Source: Anaerolineales bacterium UBA2317
Lineage (GTDB): Bacteria > Chloroflexota > Anaerolineae > Anaerolineales > Villigracilaceae
Length of the DNA: 43,839 nt
Assembly (NCBI GenBank): GCA_002345215.1
Contig: DDVH01000010.1
Span: 1-43,839, forward strand
Reading direction: 5' to 3'
Shown here: positions 1 to 7,791 of the stretch, piece by piece
Numbering within the stretch: position 1 is the stretch's first letter
Layout of the letters: each line of letters begins with the position of its first letter
The notes under the pieces: model-generated
Database searches by the model: none
Seen by the model: the letters and a program-made list of their open reading frames with translations, nothing else
What the model was told of the DNA's origin: nothing
Position numbers and translations under genes: made by a program

Positions 1-2
1 GA

Positions 3-185
3 TGGAACTCTTGGGATGTACTATTTAATCCGCGTGAGCGTTTCATTGAATTAATCTATTATTCAAGCAATCCTAGTTTACAATCAATCCTGTTCATTGG
101 CATATTTTCTGCCTTGTTTATTTTTATTTATATTACGATTTATACATTCGGTTTACTTTTACAGGAACAAATTGAAAAAACATGA
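3..185 (+). CDS. Membrane protein, C-terminal fragment (5' end outside window)
   Basis: An open frame runs from the window edge to a TGA at 183-185 and encodes about 60 residues. A polar start is followed by a strongly hydrophobic stretch of about 25 residues (Leu/Ile/Phe/Tyr rich, roughly residues 28-53) and a short charged tail ending QEQIEKT, which fits a final transmembrane helix. Its stop codon overlaps the ATG of the next gene by four bases (ATGA at 182-185), so the two genes are probably translationally coupled. I do not recognise the family from this tail. The hydrophobic composition and the coupling support a real gene end. Confidence 0.6.
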   Translation, partial: WNSWDVLFNPRERFIELIYYSSNPSLQSILFIGIFSALFIFIYITIYTFGLLLQEQIEKT

Positions 186-979
186 AACCTTTAATGATCA
201 TTCGTGGCGGAGGCGACCTTGCAACTGGAATCGCATTGCGGTTGCATCGCGTTGGTTTTCAAATCGCAATTCTTGAATTGGATAAACCGCTGGCTGTCCG
301 TCGAACCGTTTCATTTTCAGAAGCTGTGTATGAAGGAGCACAAACTGTCGAAGGCGTAACATCAAGGCTTGTGTCGGCAGACCAGTTTCAAGTCACGATG
401 GAGGCGGGTGAAATTGCAGTGTTAATTGACCCGCATGCCAACATCTTAAAGAATCAATTTCTGACGAGTCCACAATCTACTTTTGTGATTGATGCGCGAC
501 TCTTAAAATCTGAACCTGAGCCTTTACCTTCAGAAGTCGCGCTTCATATCGGACTTGGACCTGGTTTTACCGCGGGAGCAAATTGCCACGCCGTGATAGA
601 GACTCGCAGAAGCCACACGCTTGGCAGAGTGTATTGGGAGGGCAATGCTCAAGCAGATAGCAAACAACCCGATGGTGATGCGCGGCGTGTGTTGCGTGCA
701 CCCACTAGTGGAAATATAGAAGTATTAAAAACGATTGGTGATGTTTGTAAAGCAGGCGAAAAAATTTGTTTGATAAATAATCAGCCAGTCATTAGTCCGT
801 TTGATGGAATCTTACGTGGCTTGATTCATCCAAAAGTAGATGTGATTGAAGGCATGAAAATTGGTGATGTTGATTCTCGGAATGACCCCGATTTGATTCG
901 TTTGGTTTCAGATAAATCTTTGGCTGTGGCAGGCGGTGTGTTGGAAGTGGTATTTACGAAGTTAGCCGATAGCATTTAG
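182..979 (+). CDS. yqeB: YqeB-family selenium-dependent molybdenum hydroxylase accessory protein
   Basis: The 265-residue protein opens with a glycine-rich nucleotide-binding-like motif, GGGDLATG at residues 9-16, and has a second conserved block (HIGLGPGFTAG) near residue 122. Both are typical of the EF2563/YqeB family. Members are associated with selenium-dependent molybdenum hydroxylases and with Mo-cofactor maturation; the exact reaction is not settled. Length fits the family. The ATG overlaps the upstream membrane-protein stop. No hydroxylase or other cofactor gene is visible here, so any partner lies outside the window or elsewhere. The last codons (KLADSI) and the TAG stop lie inside a repeat element at 961-1007, so the native C-terminus may have been altered. 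Confidence 0.8.
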   Translation: MKPLMIIRGGGDLATGIALRLHRVGFQIAILELDKPLAVRRTVSFSEAVYEGAQTVEGVTSRLVSADQFQVTMEAGEIAVLIDPHANILKNQFLTSPQSTFVIDARLLKSEPEPLPSEVALHIGLGPGFTAGANCHAVIETRRSHTLGRVYWEGNAQADSKQPDGDARRVLRAPTSGNIEVLKTIGDVCKAGEKICLINNQPVISPFDGILRGLIHPKVDVIEGMKIGDVDSRNDPDLIRLVSDKSLAVAGGVLEVVFTKLADSI

Positions 980-1007
980 CGATTAGCAGTTAGCCTTTGG
1001 CGGCTAA
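961..1007. repeat. GTTAGCCG...CGGCTAAC inverted repeat with internal TTAGC units
   Basis: The element starts with GTTAGCCG and ends with the perfect complement CGGCTAAC. Between them are several TTAGC/GATTAGC echoes at a period of about 7-10 bases. It lies between the convergent yqeB and response-regulator genes and contributes the last codons and stop of both. A related ATTAGCC...GGCTAAT element lies at 34301-34324. It could also act as a bidirectional terminator hairpin, though no U-tract is seen. Confidence 0.65.
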
Positions 1008-1889
1008 CATTTCACGGTCAAAGATAGAGGGGTTGGTGTATAGACCTTCACGCAAATAGGTGCGGGCAAGTTCAATATCGCGTAAAACTTTTTGTATATT
1101 TTCATATTCAGCATCACATAGTAAGACACCAACATTGGCTTTCATTTCTAAATCGTGGTGACGATTTTCAATAAAGCGTTTCATGCTGTCTTTAACGCGT
1201 GAGGCAATTTTCAGCGGGGCTTCTGGGCTAGGAATATCTTCTATCAAGGTAAAGAAAAGATGATGGTTGCCGGACCAAGCCATGGTGTCGGTCGGGCGAA
1301 GCGTCATGCGAAATTGGTCAGCCAGTTTACGCAAAAAGTCGTCATATTCACTTTGGCTAATTTGGTTTTTGAGTTTGGGGAGTTGGTCTACTTCTGCAAA
1401 TAAAACACCAAACCTTCGGAACGCACTTTGTTTGATGCGCTCTAAAGAAAAAGTGAGGCGCACATTGAAAAACGAATATGAATACAAACCTGTGGATTTA
1501 TCATGCGATGGCTCATTGATTGCGCCACTCGTTGTCTGTAAGCGTTGCACCAAATTGCTGAGTTGATTAATATCTACAGGCTTGAGCAATAATAAATCAG
1601 GCTCAACGGGTAAAGTATCTGCAATCGGAGCGTAGGCTGTAATGACCACGACAGGCACGCTTTTCAAACGCTCGTTGTCGCGCATGTTTTTCAAAATATC
1701 CACCCCGCTCATTCTCGGCAATTGCAAATCAAGCAGAACGATGTTGGGTGTAAAGGCTTCTAGCCGTTCCATGGCGTCTTTGCCGTCTAGCACAATTTCG
1801 GTGTGATACCCTGCCACATCTAATACATGCCGAAACAACGCGACAATATCACGGTCGTCTTCGACGATTAAGGCTGTGGGTTTTTCCAT
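990..1889 (-). CDS. Response regulator with degenerate GGDEF-like output domain
   Basis: Residues 1-120 form a CheY-like receiver: acidic pair D11/D12, phospho-acceptor D54 in VLLDLQLPRMSG, T84 in the VVITA strand and conserved K103 in LLKPVD. Residues 130-290 resemble a diguanylate cyclase (GGDEF) fold, with FAEVDQL near the metal-binding strand. The active-site GGDEF is replaced by SGNHH, so catalysis is unlikely; it may bind nucleotide or act as a dimerisation module. No histidine kinase is adjacent. A TATAAT at 1896-1901 on the same strand lies only 6 bases upstream of the ATG with no Shine-Dalgarno, suggesting a leaderless mRNA. The final residues are encoded within the repeat at 961-1007. 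Confidence 0.8.
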   Translation of the reverse strand: MEKPTALIVEDDRDIVALFRHVLDVAGYHTEIVLDGKDAMERLEAFTPNIVLLDLQLPRMSGVDILKNMRDNERLKSVPVVVITAYAPIADTLPVEPDLLLLKPVDINQLSNLVQRLQTTSGAINEPSHDKSTGLYSYSFFNVRLTFSLERIKQSAFRRFGVLFAEVDQLPKLKNQISQSEYDDFLRKLADQFRMTLRPTDTMAWSGNHHLFFTLIEDIPSPEAPLKIASRVKDSMKRFIENRHHDLEMKANVGVLLCDAEYENIQKVLRDIELARTYLREGLYTNPSIFDREMLAAKG

Positions 1890-1895
1890 AAGGGT

Positions 1896-1901
1896 ATTAT
1901 A
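1896..1901 (-). promoter_or_regulatory. Candidate -10 box (TATAAT), leaderless start
   Basis: On the minus strand TATAAT is followed by six bases and then the ATG of the response regulator. No convincing -35 box is seen. The spacing would place transcription start at or next to the initiation codon. Confidence 0.45.
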
Positions 1902-1942
1902 CGACTTAAATCCTCACTTGATTTTTAATTTTCAGTAAAAAA

Positions 1943-3436
1943 CTACCTCAAACTCAACCAATTCAAATCTCTTAAACCTGCTGCTAAATCTTCGCGGAAA
2001 TCATGTTCGGTCATACGCCATTCCCAATTGCCGCCTAACTTACTAGGGAAGTTCATACGTGCTTCGCCGCCTAGACCTAGCACATCCTGCATGGGCGCAA
2101 TAGCAAACATAGCAACAGATTTCCACACGGTGCGAATCAAATCCCATGCAAAATCATTTCCACTGATTTGTAAATATCGTCGGGCAAAATCTTTTTCTTT
2201 TTCATCGGCTGTGGCAAACCAACCAAAAGCTGTATCGTTATCATGTGTGCCGGTGTATGCCACACTATTTGATTCATAATGATGCGGTAAAAACGGATTT
2301 TCTGGACCCGAAAAAGCAAATTGTAAAATTTTCATGCGTGGCAATTTGAAGGCATTTAATAATTCAACTACATCCGCTGTGATTAAACCTAAATCTTCCG
2401 CAACGATGGGCAAGCCTTTGCCTTTGTTCAAAAATTTATCAACGGCTTTGAAAAAATCATGGCTAGGTCCTTTCTTCCATTTGCCATGTTCAGCAGTAGT
2501 ATGATGTGCAGGGATTTCATAATAACCAGCAAAACCGCGAAAGTGGTCAAAGCGCAAAATATCAACCAAGTTTAATGTGGCTTGTAAACGTGAAAGCCAC
2601 CAAGCATATTTTTCTTTTTTATGCGCCTTCCAATCATATAAAGGATTGCCCCATAATTGACCTGTGGCTGAAAAACCATCTGGTGGAACGCCTGCCACAA
2701 CGGTTGGATTGCCATGTTTATCTAAGAAAAATAATTCGGGGTGCGCCCATACATCAGCAGAATCATACGCGACGAAAATCGGCACATCACCAATGATTTG
2801 AATCCCTTTTGAATTGGCATAAGCACGCAGTTTATTCCACTGGCGAAAAAATAAAAATTGATAAAAAGCATATTTTTTGATTTCTTGACTCAATTCTTTT
2901 TTTGCTTTTTTCAATTCCGCTTCATCTCTACGCTTCAACTTGTCACTCCACCCATTCCATGCCCCACCACCATTTGATTCTTTTAATGCCATGAACAATG
3001 CGAAGTCATCAAGCCAATCTGCATTTTGTTTGCAGAATTTTTTAAATTCTTTATGAAAAGATTCAGGCGCAGAATCAAAACGAGAAAATGCTTGGGTTAA
3101 AAGATTAAGTTTACGCGGGATGACCAAGCCGAAGTCCACTTTTGAAGCGTTTGCATTTTCTTTCATCATATCTAAATCGGCTTGAGTCAATAATCCATTT
3201 TCAAATAAATCATCAGGGCTGATTAAGTATGGATTGCCTGCGAATGCTGAAAAGCATTGATAGGGTGAATCGCCGTAGCCTGTGGGACCAAGCGGAAGAA
3301 TTTGCCAAAGTTTACAACCAGTGGATGCAAGCCAATCTATAAATCGAAAGGCTTGTGGACCTAAATCGCCGATTCCATATGGGCTTGGCAATGATGTGGG
3401 ATGAAGCAAAATACCGGAAGAACGTTTGAATGTCAT
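1943..3436 (-). CDS. malQ: 4-alpha-glucanotransferase (amylomaltase, GH77)
   Basis: This enzyme transfers alpha-1,4-glucan segments between maltooligosaccharides in cytoplasmic glycogen metabolism. The 497-residue length is normal for GH77. The N-terminal signature HPTSLPSPYGIGDLG (residues 12-26) is clear. The predicted catalytic residues are in place: nucleophile D297 in RFDHFRG, acid/base E347 in VAEDLG, and D399 in the THDND motif. The gene begins directly after the glgA stop with no spacer and a GGTGA-type ribosome site inside the glgA end, so the pair is coupled as a glycogen operon. Confidence 0.95.
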   Translation of the reverse strand: MTFKRSSGILLHPTSLPSPYGIGDLGPQAFRFIDWLASTGCKLWQILPLGPTGYGDSPYQCFSAFAGNPYLISPDDLFENGLLTQADLDMMKENANASKVDFGLVIPRKLNLLTQAFSRFDSAPESFHKEFKKFCKQNADWLDDFALFMALKESNGGGAWNGWSDKLKRRDEAELKKAKKELSQEIKKYAFYQFLFFRQWNKLRAYANSKGIQIIGDVPIFVAYDSADVWAHPELFFLDKHGNPTVVAGVPPDGFSATGQLWGNPLYDWKAHKKEKYAWWLSRLQATLNLVDILRFDHFRGFAGYYEIPAHHTTAEHGKWKKGPSHDFFKAVDKFLNKGKGLPIVAEDLGLITADVVELLNAFKLPRMKILQFAFSGPENPFLPHHYESNSVAYTGTHDNDTAFGWFATADEKEKDFARRYLQISGNDFAWDLIRTVWKSVAMFAIAPMQDVLGLGGEARMNFPSKLGGNWEWRMTEHDFREDLAAGLRDLNWLSLR

Positions 3437-4858
3437 TTATTTCACCAAAGAGAGATATAGTTTAAGATATTCTTTTGCGGATGCGTTCCAAGAAAAATCT
3501 TGTGCCATGCCATTGAGTTGAATTTGTTTCCACGCTTCTTTATCGGCAAAAACTTTAAGTGCTTTTTTAATTGCACCGACTAATGACATGTGCATTGGTT
3601 TTTCAAATACAAAGCCTGTTTCATTTTGTTTGACAGTATCATTCAAGCCGCCAACTTTACGAGCAATTGGCACACAACCATAACGCATAGCAATCATTTG
3701 TGCGAGACCGCATGGTTCATAACGCGATGGCATGAGCAACATATCTGTGCCTGCATAAATTTGACGAGCCAAGCCTGCATCAAAGCGGGCTTCAACTTTT
3801 ATTTTTTCAGGAAATAATTTTTGTAAATCTTGTGCGGCTTCTTCAAGTTTTGGGTCGCCTGTGCCTAAAATCACTGCTTGAAAATCTATTTTCTTCATAG
3901 TTTTCAGAGCATTGAAAGCAATGTCCATGCCTTTTTGAATATCCATGCGCGAGACAATTCCAAACAAAGGAATGTTTTGGTCGTGAGGAAAACCTAATCT
4001 TTCTTGCAATAATTTTTTATTTGTCCAACGCCTTTCTAAATTATCCGCATCATAATTCGCGCCGATGGCATTATCTGTTGCAGGGTCGAAAGAAATTGTA
4101 TCAATGCCGTTCAAAATTCCACTTAAAGTCTCGTGGCGGATTTGTAAAAAGTCAAACAAGCCTGCGCCATATTCTTCCGTCAAAATTTCATTTCCATAAG
4201 TCGGCGAAACCGCTACGATTGCATCCGAAGCCCACAACCCTAAAGGCATAGGCATAACGCGTGCCCAATCAGGCAAATCGGTTTGTGCAAGTTTTACGCC
4301 ATAACTTTCCATAAGATCGCGCACATCTGGTCCCATAAACGGCAGGTTATGTACAGTCATCACATTGGCAATGTGTTTTGCGCCTTCTTCCCAACGCTTC
4401 GTCAAATTTCCATACAAACTTAAAGCAGTATGCCAATCGTTGGCATGAATGACATCAGGAGTCCAATTGATATGATTGGCAAGTTTCAACGCCGCTAATG
4501 AAAAGAAGACGTATTTTTCAGCATCGAGTTTTGCATCCGCCGAATAGACAGACCCATTAGCACGAATCGCTTCACCATTGATTAAATAAACGGGCAAGCC
4601 ATCAACCAAGGTTTCAAACGCTTCAACTTCGACTTCCGAATTGTTTCTTGAAAGCGTATAAATCCCCAACGGGTTGACATTTTCTGCCTTGATGACAGGA
4701 TGATATGGCAAGACCAAACGCACATCTAATTTGACATCATCATTTGATAATGCTCTTAATGCTTTTGGCAATGACCCTGCTACATCACCCAAGCCACCCA
4801 CTTTGACAAACGGGTCGGCTTCAGCGGCAAGGAAAAGTACGTTAATAGTTTTTGGCAT
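3437..4858 (-). CDS. glgA: Glycogen synthase (GT5, ADP-glucose type)
   Basis: Starch/glycogen synthase adding glucosyl units from a nucleotide sugar to growing alpha-1,4-glucan. The 473-residue protein carries the N-terminal donor-binding KVGGLGDV motif (residues 19-26), the HANDWHTAL block of GT5 enzymes, and the C-terminal GT-B motif EPCGLAQ followed by a second glycine-rich KVGGL. Length is typical. It is first of the glgA-malQ pair. No Shine-Dalgarno is visible before the ATG; the leader is very AT-rich, with a TATAAT-like box about 14 bases upstream. A perfect hairpin at 4879-4912 separates it from tRNA-His. Confidence 0.95.
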   Translation of the reverse strand: MPKTINVLFLAAEADPFVKVGGLGDVAGSLPKALRALSNDDVKLDVRLVLPYHPVIKAENVNPLGIYTLSRNNSEVEVEAFETLVDGLPVYLINGEAIRANGSVYSADAKLDAEKYVFFSLAALKLANHINWTPDVIHANDWHTALSLYGNLTKRWEEGAKHIANVMTVHNLPFMGPDVRDLMESYGVKLAQTDLPDWARVMPMPLGLWASDAIVAVSPTYGNEILTEEYGAGLFDFLQIRHETLSGILNGIDTISFDPATDNAIGANYDADNLERRWTNKKLLQERLGFPHDQNIPLFGIVSRMDIQKGMDIAFNALKTMKKIDFQAVILGTGDPKLEEAAQDLQKLFPEKIKVEARFDAGLARQIYAGTDMLLMPSRYEPCGLAQMIAMRYGCVPIARKVGGLNDTVKQNETGFVFEKPMHMSLVGAIKKALKVFADKEAWKQIQLNGMAQDFSWNASAKEYLKLYLSLVK

Positions 4859-4878
4859 AATATATTTTTATTATTATA

Positions 4879-4912
4879 AGACCCTAAAGGTTTTTTTTAA
4901 CCTTTAGGGTCT
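4879..4912. terminator. Perfect 14-bp hairpin between tRNA-His and glgA, possible terminator or dispersed repeat
   Basis: The arms at 4879-4892 and 4899-4912 are exact complements around a six-base homopolymer loop (T on the plus strand, A on the minus). It lies directly downstream of minus-strand tRNA-His, where a terminator or processing site is expected. The bases following it on the minus strand are AT-rich but not a clean U-tract, so termination is an inference. The GACCCTAAAGG arm looks like a repeat element. Confidence 0.55.
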
Positions 4913-4919
4913 GGTTTTG

Positions 4920-4992
4920 GGAGCCTGATGGGTTTCGAACCCACAACATCCACATCCACAGTGTGGCGCTCTGCCGTTGAGCTACAGGCTCC
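4920..4992 (-). tRNA. tRNA-His (anticodon GTG)
   Basis: The minus strand folds into a cloverleaf: acceptor GAGCCTG/CAGGCTC, D-stem GCTC/GAGC, anticodon stem CCACA/TGTGG with loop CTGTGGA, and T-arm GTGGG-TTCGAAA-CCCAT. The anticodon is GTG (His). Identity is supported by the extra encoded G at position -1 facing C73, the hallmark of tRNA-His. CCA is not encoded. It lies downstream of hisS and a GNAT gene on the same strand, about 480 bases from hisS. Confidence 0.95.
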
Positions 4993-5019
4993 ATAATGCG
5001 GGCAGTATTTTACCATGAA

Positions 5020-5481
5020 TCAACGGATTTTCAGCATCGCCTCGGTTTCGCCGTCTACAATTTTGCCTGTCTCTTCAAAACCTAAACTTCCATACAACTT
5101 TCGCGCTACTTCATTATGTGGTTCATAACTAATACCAACCATTTTGATTCGTTCATCAGCCCGAAAAAAATCGAGCATCCAATTCATAGCAAATTTGCCA
5201 TAGCCTTTGCCCTGAAAATTTTCATCCACCATTAACCGCTGAATAAAGGCTTGATGCGTCGGATGCGAAAAATTTAAGGCATACATCAAAAAACCGACAG
5301 GCTTGTCATCATCATAAATCGCAAACGGAAACAAATCCCAATGCCCTTCATATTCATCACCAAATTTTGATTGAGCAATTGAATACAAATTTGAAGCCAC
5401 AAAAGTTTTCTGGTCTTCGCGGACTTTTAAACCAATGATGTCTTGCCAATTCTCTATCGTGATATTTCGGATTTCAGGCAT
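5020..5481 (-). CDS. GNAT-family N-acetyltransferase, spermidine-acetyltransferase-like
   Basis: A 153-residue single-domain GNAT protein. The acetyl-CoA pyrophosphate loop is QGKGYG (residues 90-95) following the RLMVDENF strand, and the C-terminal block PHNEVARKLYGSLGFEETG is characteristic. The overall pattern resembles the PaiA/BltD polyamine acetyltransferases, but the substrate cannot be read with confidence. The start overlaps the 3' end of hisS by eight bases, so the genes are co-transcribed and probably coupled. tRNA-His follows downstream. Confidence 0.85.
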   Translation of the reverse strand: MPEIRNITIENWQDIIGLKVREDQKTFVASNLYSIAQSKFGDEYEGHWDLFPFAIYDDDKPVGFLMYALNFSHPTHQAFIQRLMVDENFQGKGYGKFAMNWMLDFFRADERIKMVGISYEPHNEVARKLYGSLGFEETGKIVDGETEAMLKIR

Positions 5482-6751
5482 TCGATAACATTCCTTTTAC
5501 CGATTCAACCAACGCTTCTTTCTTGACTTCAACTTGTTCGCCGCTTTTCAAATTTTTGACTACCACCAAGCCTTTTGCATCTTCATCTGGACCCAAAACC
5601 AAAGCCAGTTTCGTTTTCATTTTGTCCGCAAATTTGAATTGCTTTTGTAATTTCGCAGGTTCAGGAAATACAAGTGTATTAATCCCAGCATTTCGCAATT
5701 GAGCAGATAATGCAAATGATTTACTCAAAAATGTTTCATCAAACAACGTCACCAAAACATCTGCAGGCGTGGGATTAAATTCAGGCAATAAACCTTTTTC
5801 TTGTAAGACAATTCCCATGACCACATCACCCATTGCAAAACCAACACCGGATAATGGATTTCCGCCGACATCTGCTAACAAATTATCATAACGTCCGCCA
5901 CCTAAAATAGCACGCTTGACAGAACCACTTGTATCAAATGCTTCAAAGACGGTGCCGGTGTAATATAAGAGTCCACGCATGATGTTAGGGTCATATTTGA
6001 CATATTCACTCACGCCCAATGCTTCCAGTGCAGAGAAAAACTTTACTAACTCATCACTTTCTTTCCACAACTCAAAATTAGACAAAATATTTTTCAAGCC
6101 ATCTAATTGAGTTTGATTCAAACCAAGTTCAATTGCATACGCATCCCATTTCGCAGATTCCATTTTAGAACGGCGGTCAACTAAATTGGAAACATCTAAT
6201 CTTTTTTCATTTGGGATTTGTAATTTATCAAATTCAGAATCCATTAAGCGACGATTGTTGACATAAATCGTGGCTTGGTCAGGAGTCAAACCCACAGACT
6301 TGAGAAATGTCGAGGCAACAGCAACCAACTCTGCATCCGCTTGAGGCGAATTGACTCCCAACATGTCAATATTCCATTGAAAGAATTCACGCGAGCGTCC
6401 TTTTTGCGGTTGTTCATATCTCCAAAACGGACCGAATGACCACCAACGCACAGGGTACGCCAATTCGTTTTGTTTGGCGGCAATCATGCGTGCCAGTGAT
6501 GGAGTTAATTCAGGGCGAAGTGTGACGAAATCTCCACCACGATCTTCAAATGTGAAGGATTGTTTTTTGACAAGTTCTTCGCCAGATTTTGCGGCGTATA
6601 AATCAATCGGTTCAATAAAAGGCGCATCCCATTCTTGATAGCCAAAAGCCTGAGATGCCGCGCGGACTTTTTCATAAATGAAATTTCGCAACGCCATTTG
6701 CTCAGGGTAAAATTCGCGGGTGCCTTTTATGGGTTGAATCTTGTTTGCCAT
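5474..6751 (-). CDS. hisS: Histidyl-tRNA synthetase
   Basis: Class II synthetase charging tRNA-His. In the 425 residues are the class II motif 2 region (TLRPELTPSLAR, then FWRYEQPQKGRSREFFQWN), the histidine-specific block LLYYTGTVFEAFD, and motif 3 GGGRYDNLL. The C-terminal roughly 90 residues fit the anticodon-binding domain (VLVTLFDE, then VLGPDE). The 5' flank has TAAAAT nine bases before the ATG and no ribosome-binding site, so the mRNA may be leaderless. The downstream GNAT gene overlaps its stop, and tRNA-His lies beyond it on the same strand. Confidence 0.96.
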   Translation of the reverse strand: MANKIQPIKGTREFYPEQMALRNFIYEKVRAASQAFGYQEWDAPFIEPIDLYAAKSGEELVKKQSFTFEDRGGDFVTLRPELTPSLARMIAAKQNELAYPVRWWSFGPFWRYEQPQKGRSREFFQWNIDMLGVNSPQADAELVAVASTFLKSVGLTPDQATIYVNNRRLMDSEFDKLQIPNEKRLDVSNLVDRRSKMESAKWDAYAIELGLNQTQLDGLKNILSNFELWKESDELVKFFSALEALGVSEYVKYDPNIMRGLLYYTGTVFEAFDTSGSVKRAILGGGRYDNLLADVGGNPLSGVGFAMGDVVMGIVLQEKGLLPEFNPTPADVLVTLFDETFLSKSFALSAQLRNAGINTLVFPEPAKLQKQFKFADKMKTKLALVLGPDEDAKGLVVVKNLKSGEQVEVKKEALVESVKGMLSNA

Positions 6752-6818
6752 AGTGCGCGAATTTTATCATGTCGTTCAAAATTCAGTTGGTGAATTTTGA
6801 TGTATAATTTATATAACC

Positions 6819-6865
6819 GATGGTCGAGAAGTTGCAAATGAAATAAGCAATGTACTGAGACCATC
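6819..6865. repeat. GATGGTC...GACCATC inverted repeat
   Basis: Seven-base complementary arms at 6819-6825 and 6859-6865 enclose 33 bases in the divergent hisS/methyltransferase gap. The role is unknown; it could be a regulatory stem or the remnant of a mobile palindrome. Confidence 0.35.
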
Positions 6866-6894
6866 AATACATAAAAATTACTTTATTAAATGTT

Positions 6895-6931
6895 CGTCTC
6901 GATACGGGCTTCGCCTACTCGACCAACGAGA
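6895..6931. repeat. TCTCGATACGGGCTTCGCCTACTCGA-type dispersed repeat
   Basis: This GC-rich patch stands out in an AT-rich gap. It contains CTCGATACGG...CCTACTCGACC, recalling small interspersed repeats common in environmental bacterial genomes (general recollection, not a search). It is the only copy in the window. It lies just upstream of the methyltransferase ribosome-binding site. Confidence 0.4.
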
Positions 6932-6948
6932 ATCTCAAGGAGAAAAAA

Positions 6949-7749
6949 ATGAAAATTGATTATCAAGAACCTAGCAAAGATTTATTAATGCGCATTGACA
7001 TTCACGAAAAATATGGTTCTGCCAACATTGACGTGTGGACGAACGATTTATTGAAACCGCAAGCAGGCATGAAAATTTTAGATGTGGGATGTGGCGCTGG
7101 CAAATTGAGTTTTCTATTTAATGAATATACAAAAGGTCAAGCACAAATCACAGGTGGTGATTTTTCAGAAGAATTGTTAGACAAAGCTCGCGCAAAAAAT
7201 AAAGAACTCGGCGCGAACATTGATTTCCAATTTTTGGATTTCAATGAAAAATTCAAATTTGAAGACAATACATTTGATTTGTGCACTTCGGCATTCGCAA
7301 TCTATTACGCCTCTGACTTGAAATTTACATTTGGTGAAGCACACCGCGTTCTCAAATCTGGCGGACGCCTTTTCGTGTCTGGACCATTGCCTGAAAACAA
7401 GCAAATGTTCTATGACATTATCAAAGAAGCCACGAATGCGACCATTCCTCCAATGCCTGGTTCTTCACGCTTCAAAGGTGAAATTTTCAACACAATTGAT
7501 AGCATTTTTGCAAAGACCGAATTACACAAATTTGAAAATCATCTCACCTTTCCAAGTGTTGCACCATTCATTGACTACGTCCGTGCTTCGTTGAGTGAAG
7601 ATCGTAGATTATGGACTTCGATGTTCAATGACAAAGATGAATACGAAGCTTTGATTAAGAAGATTGAAGCAGTTGCTCAAAAATGGCTCGACCGTGATGG
7701 CAAGCTGGTGATGACCAAAGTTGTCGGTGGGATTTTGGCTACAAAATAA
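6949..7749 (+). CDS. Class I SAM-dependent methyltransferase
   Basis: A 266-residue methyltransferase with motif I LDVGCGAGKLS (from residue 44), an acidic residue after the second strand (GGDFSEELLDKARAKN), and the post-motif block EAHRVLKSGGRLFVSGP. This is a UbiE/Methyltransf_11-type fold. The C-terminal roughly 100 residues carry no recognisable substrate signature. A strong AAGGAG ribosome site precedes the ATG. It heads a possible three-gene run with the PIG-L and DinB genes, interrupted by a palindromic repeat at 7753-7782. Substrate unknown. Confidence 0.85.
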   Translation: MKIDYQEPSKDLLMRIDIHEKYGSANIDVWTNDLLKPQAGMKILDVGCGAGKLSFLFNEYTKGQAQITGGDFSEELLDKARAKNKELGANIDFQFLDFNEKFKFEDNTFDLCTSAFAIYYASDLKFTFGEAHRVLKSGGRLFVSGPLPENKQMFYDIIKEATNATIPPMPGSSRFKGEIFNTIDSIFAKTELHKFENHLTFPSVAPFIDYVRASLSEDRRLWTSMFNDKDEYEALIKKIEAVAQKWLDRDGKLVMTKVVGGILATK

Positions 7750-7752
7750 TCA

Positions 7753-7782
7753 TGTAGGGGTGAGGCATGCCTCGCCCCTACA
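7753..7782. repeat. GTAGGG-type palindrome, copy 1
   Basis: A near-perfect 30-base palindrome, TGTAGGGGTGAGG then CATG then CCTCGCCCCTACA. It fills the gap between the methyltransferase and PIG-L genes. It shares arms with copies at 13908-13936, 23991-24019 and 26829-26858, and its core GAGGCATGCCTC is the same as the 26829 copy. Confidence 0.75.
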
Positions 7783-7791
7783 AATAAAATT

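Noticed and set aside
4879..4912. Riboswitch or T-box upstream of glgA
   Set aside because: The hairpin is a simple perfect inverted repeat with a homopolymer loop and no conserved core; a terminator or dispersed repeat is simpler.
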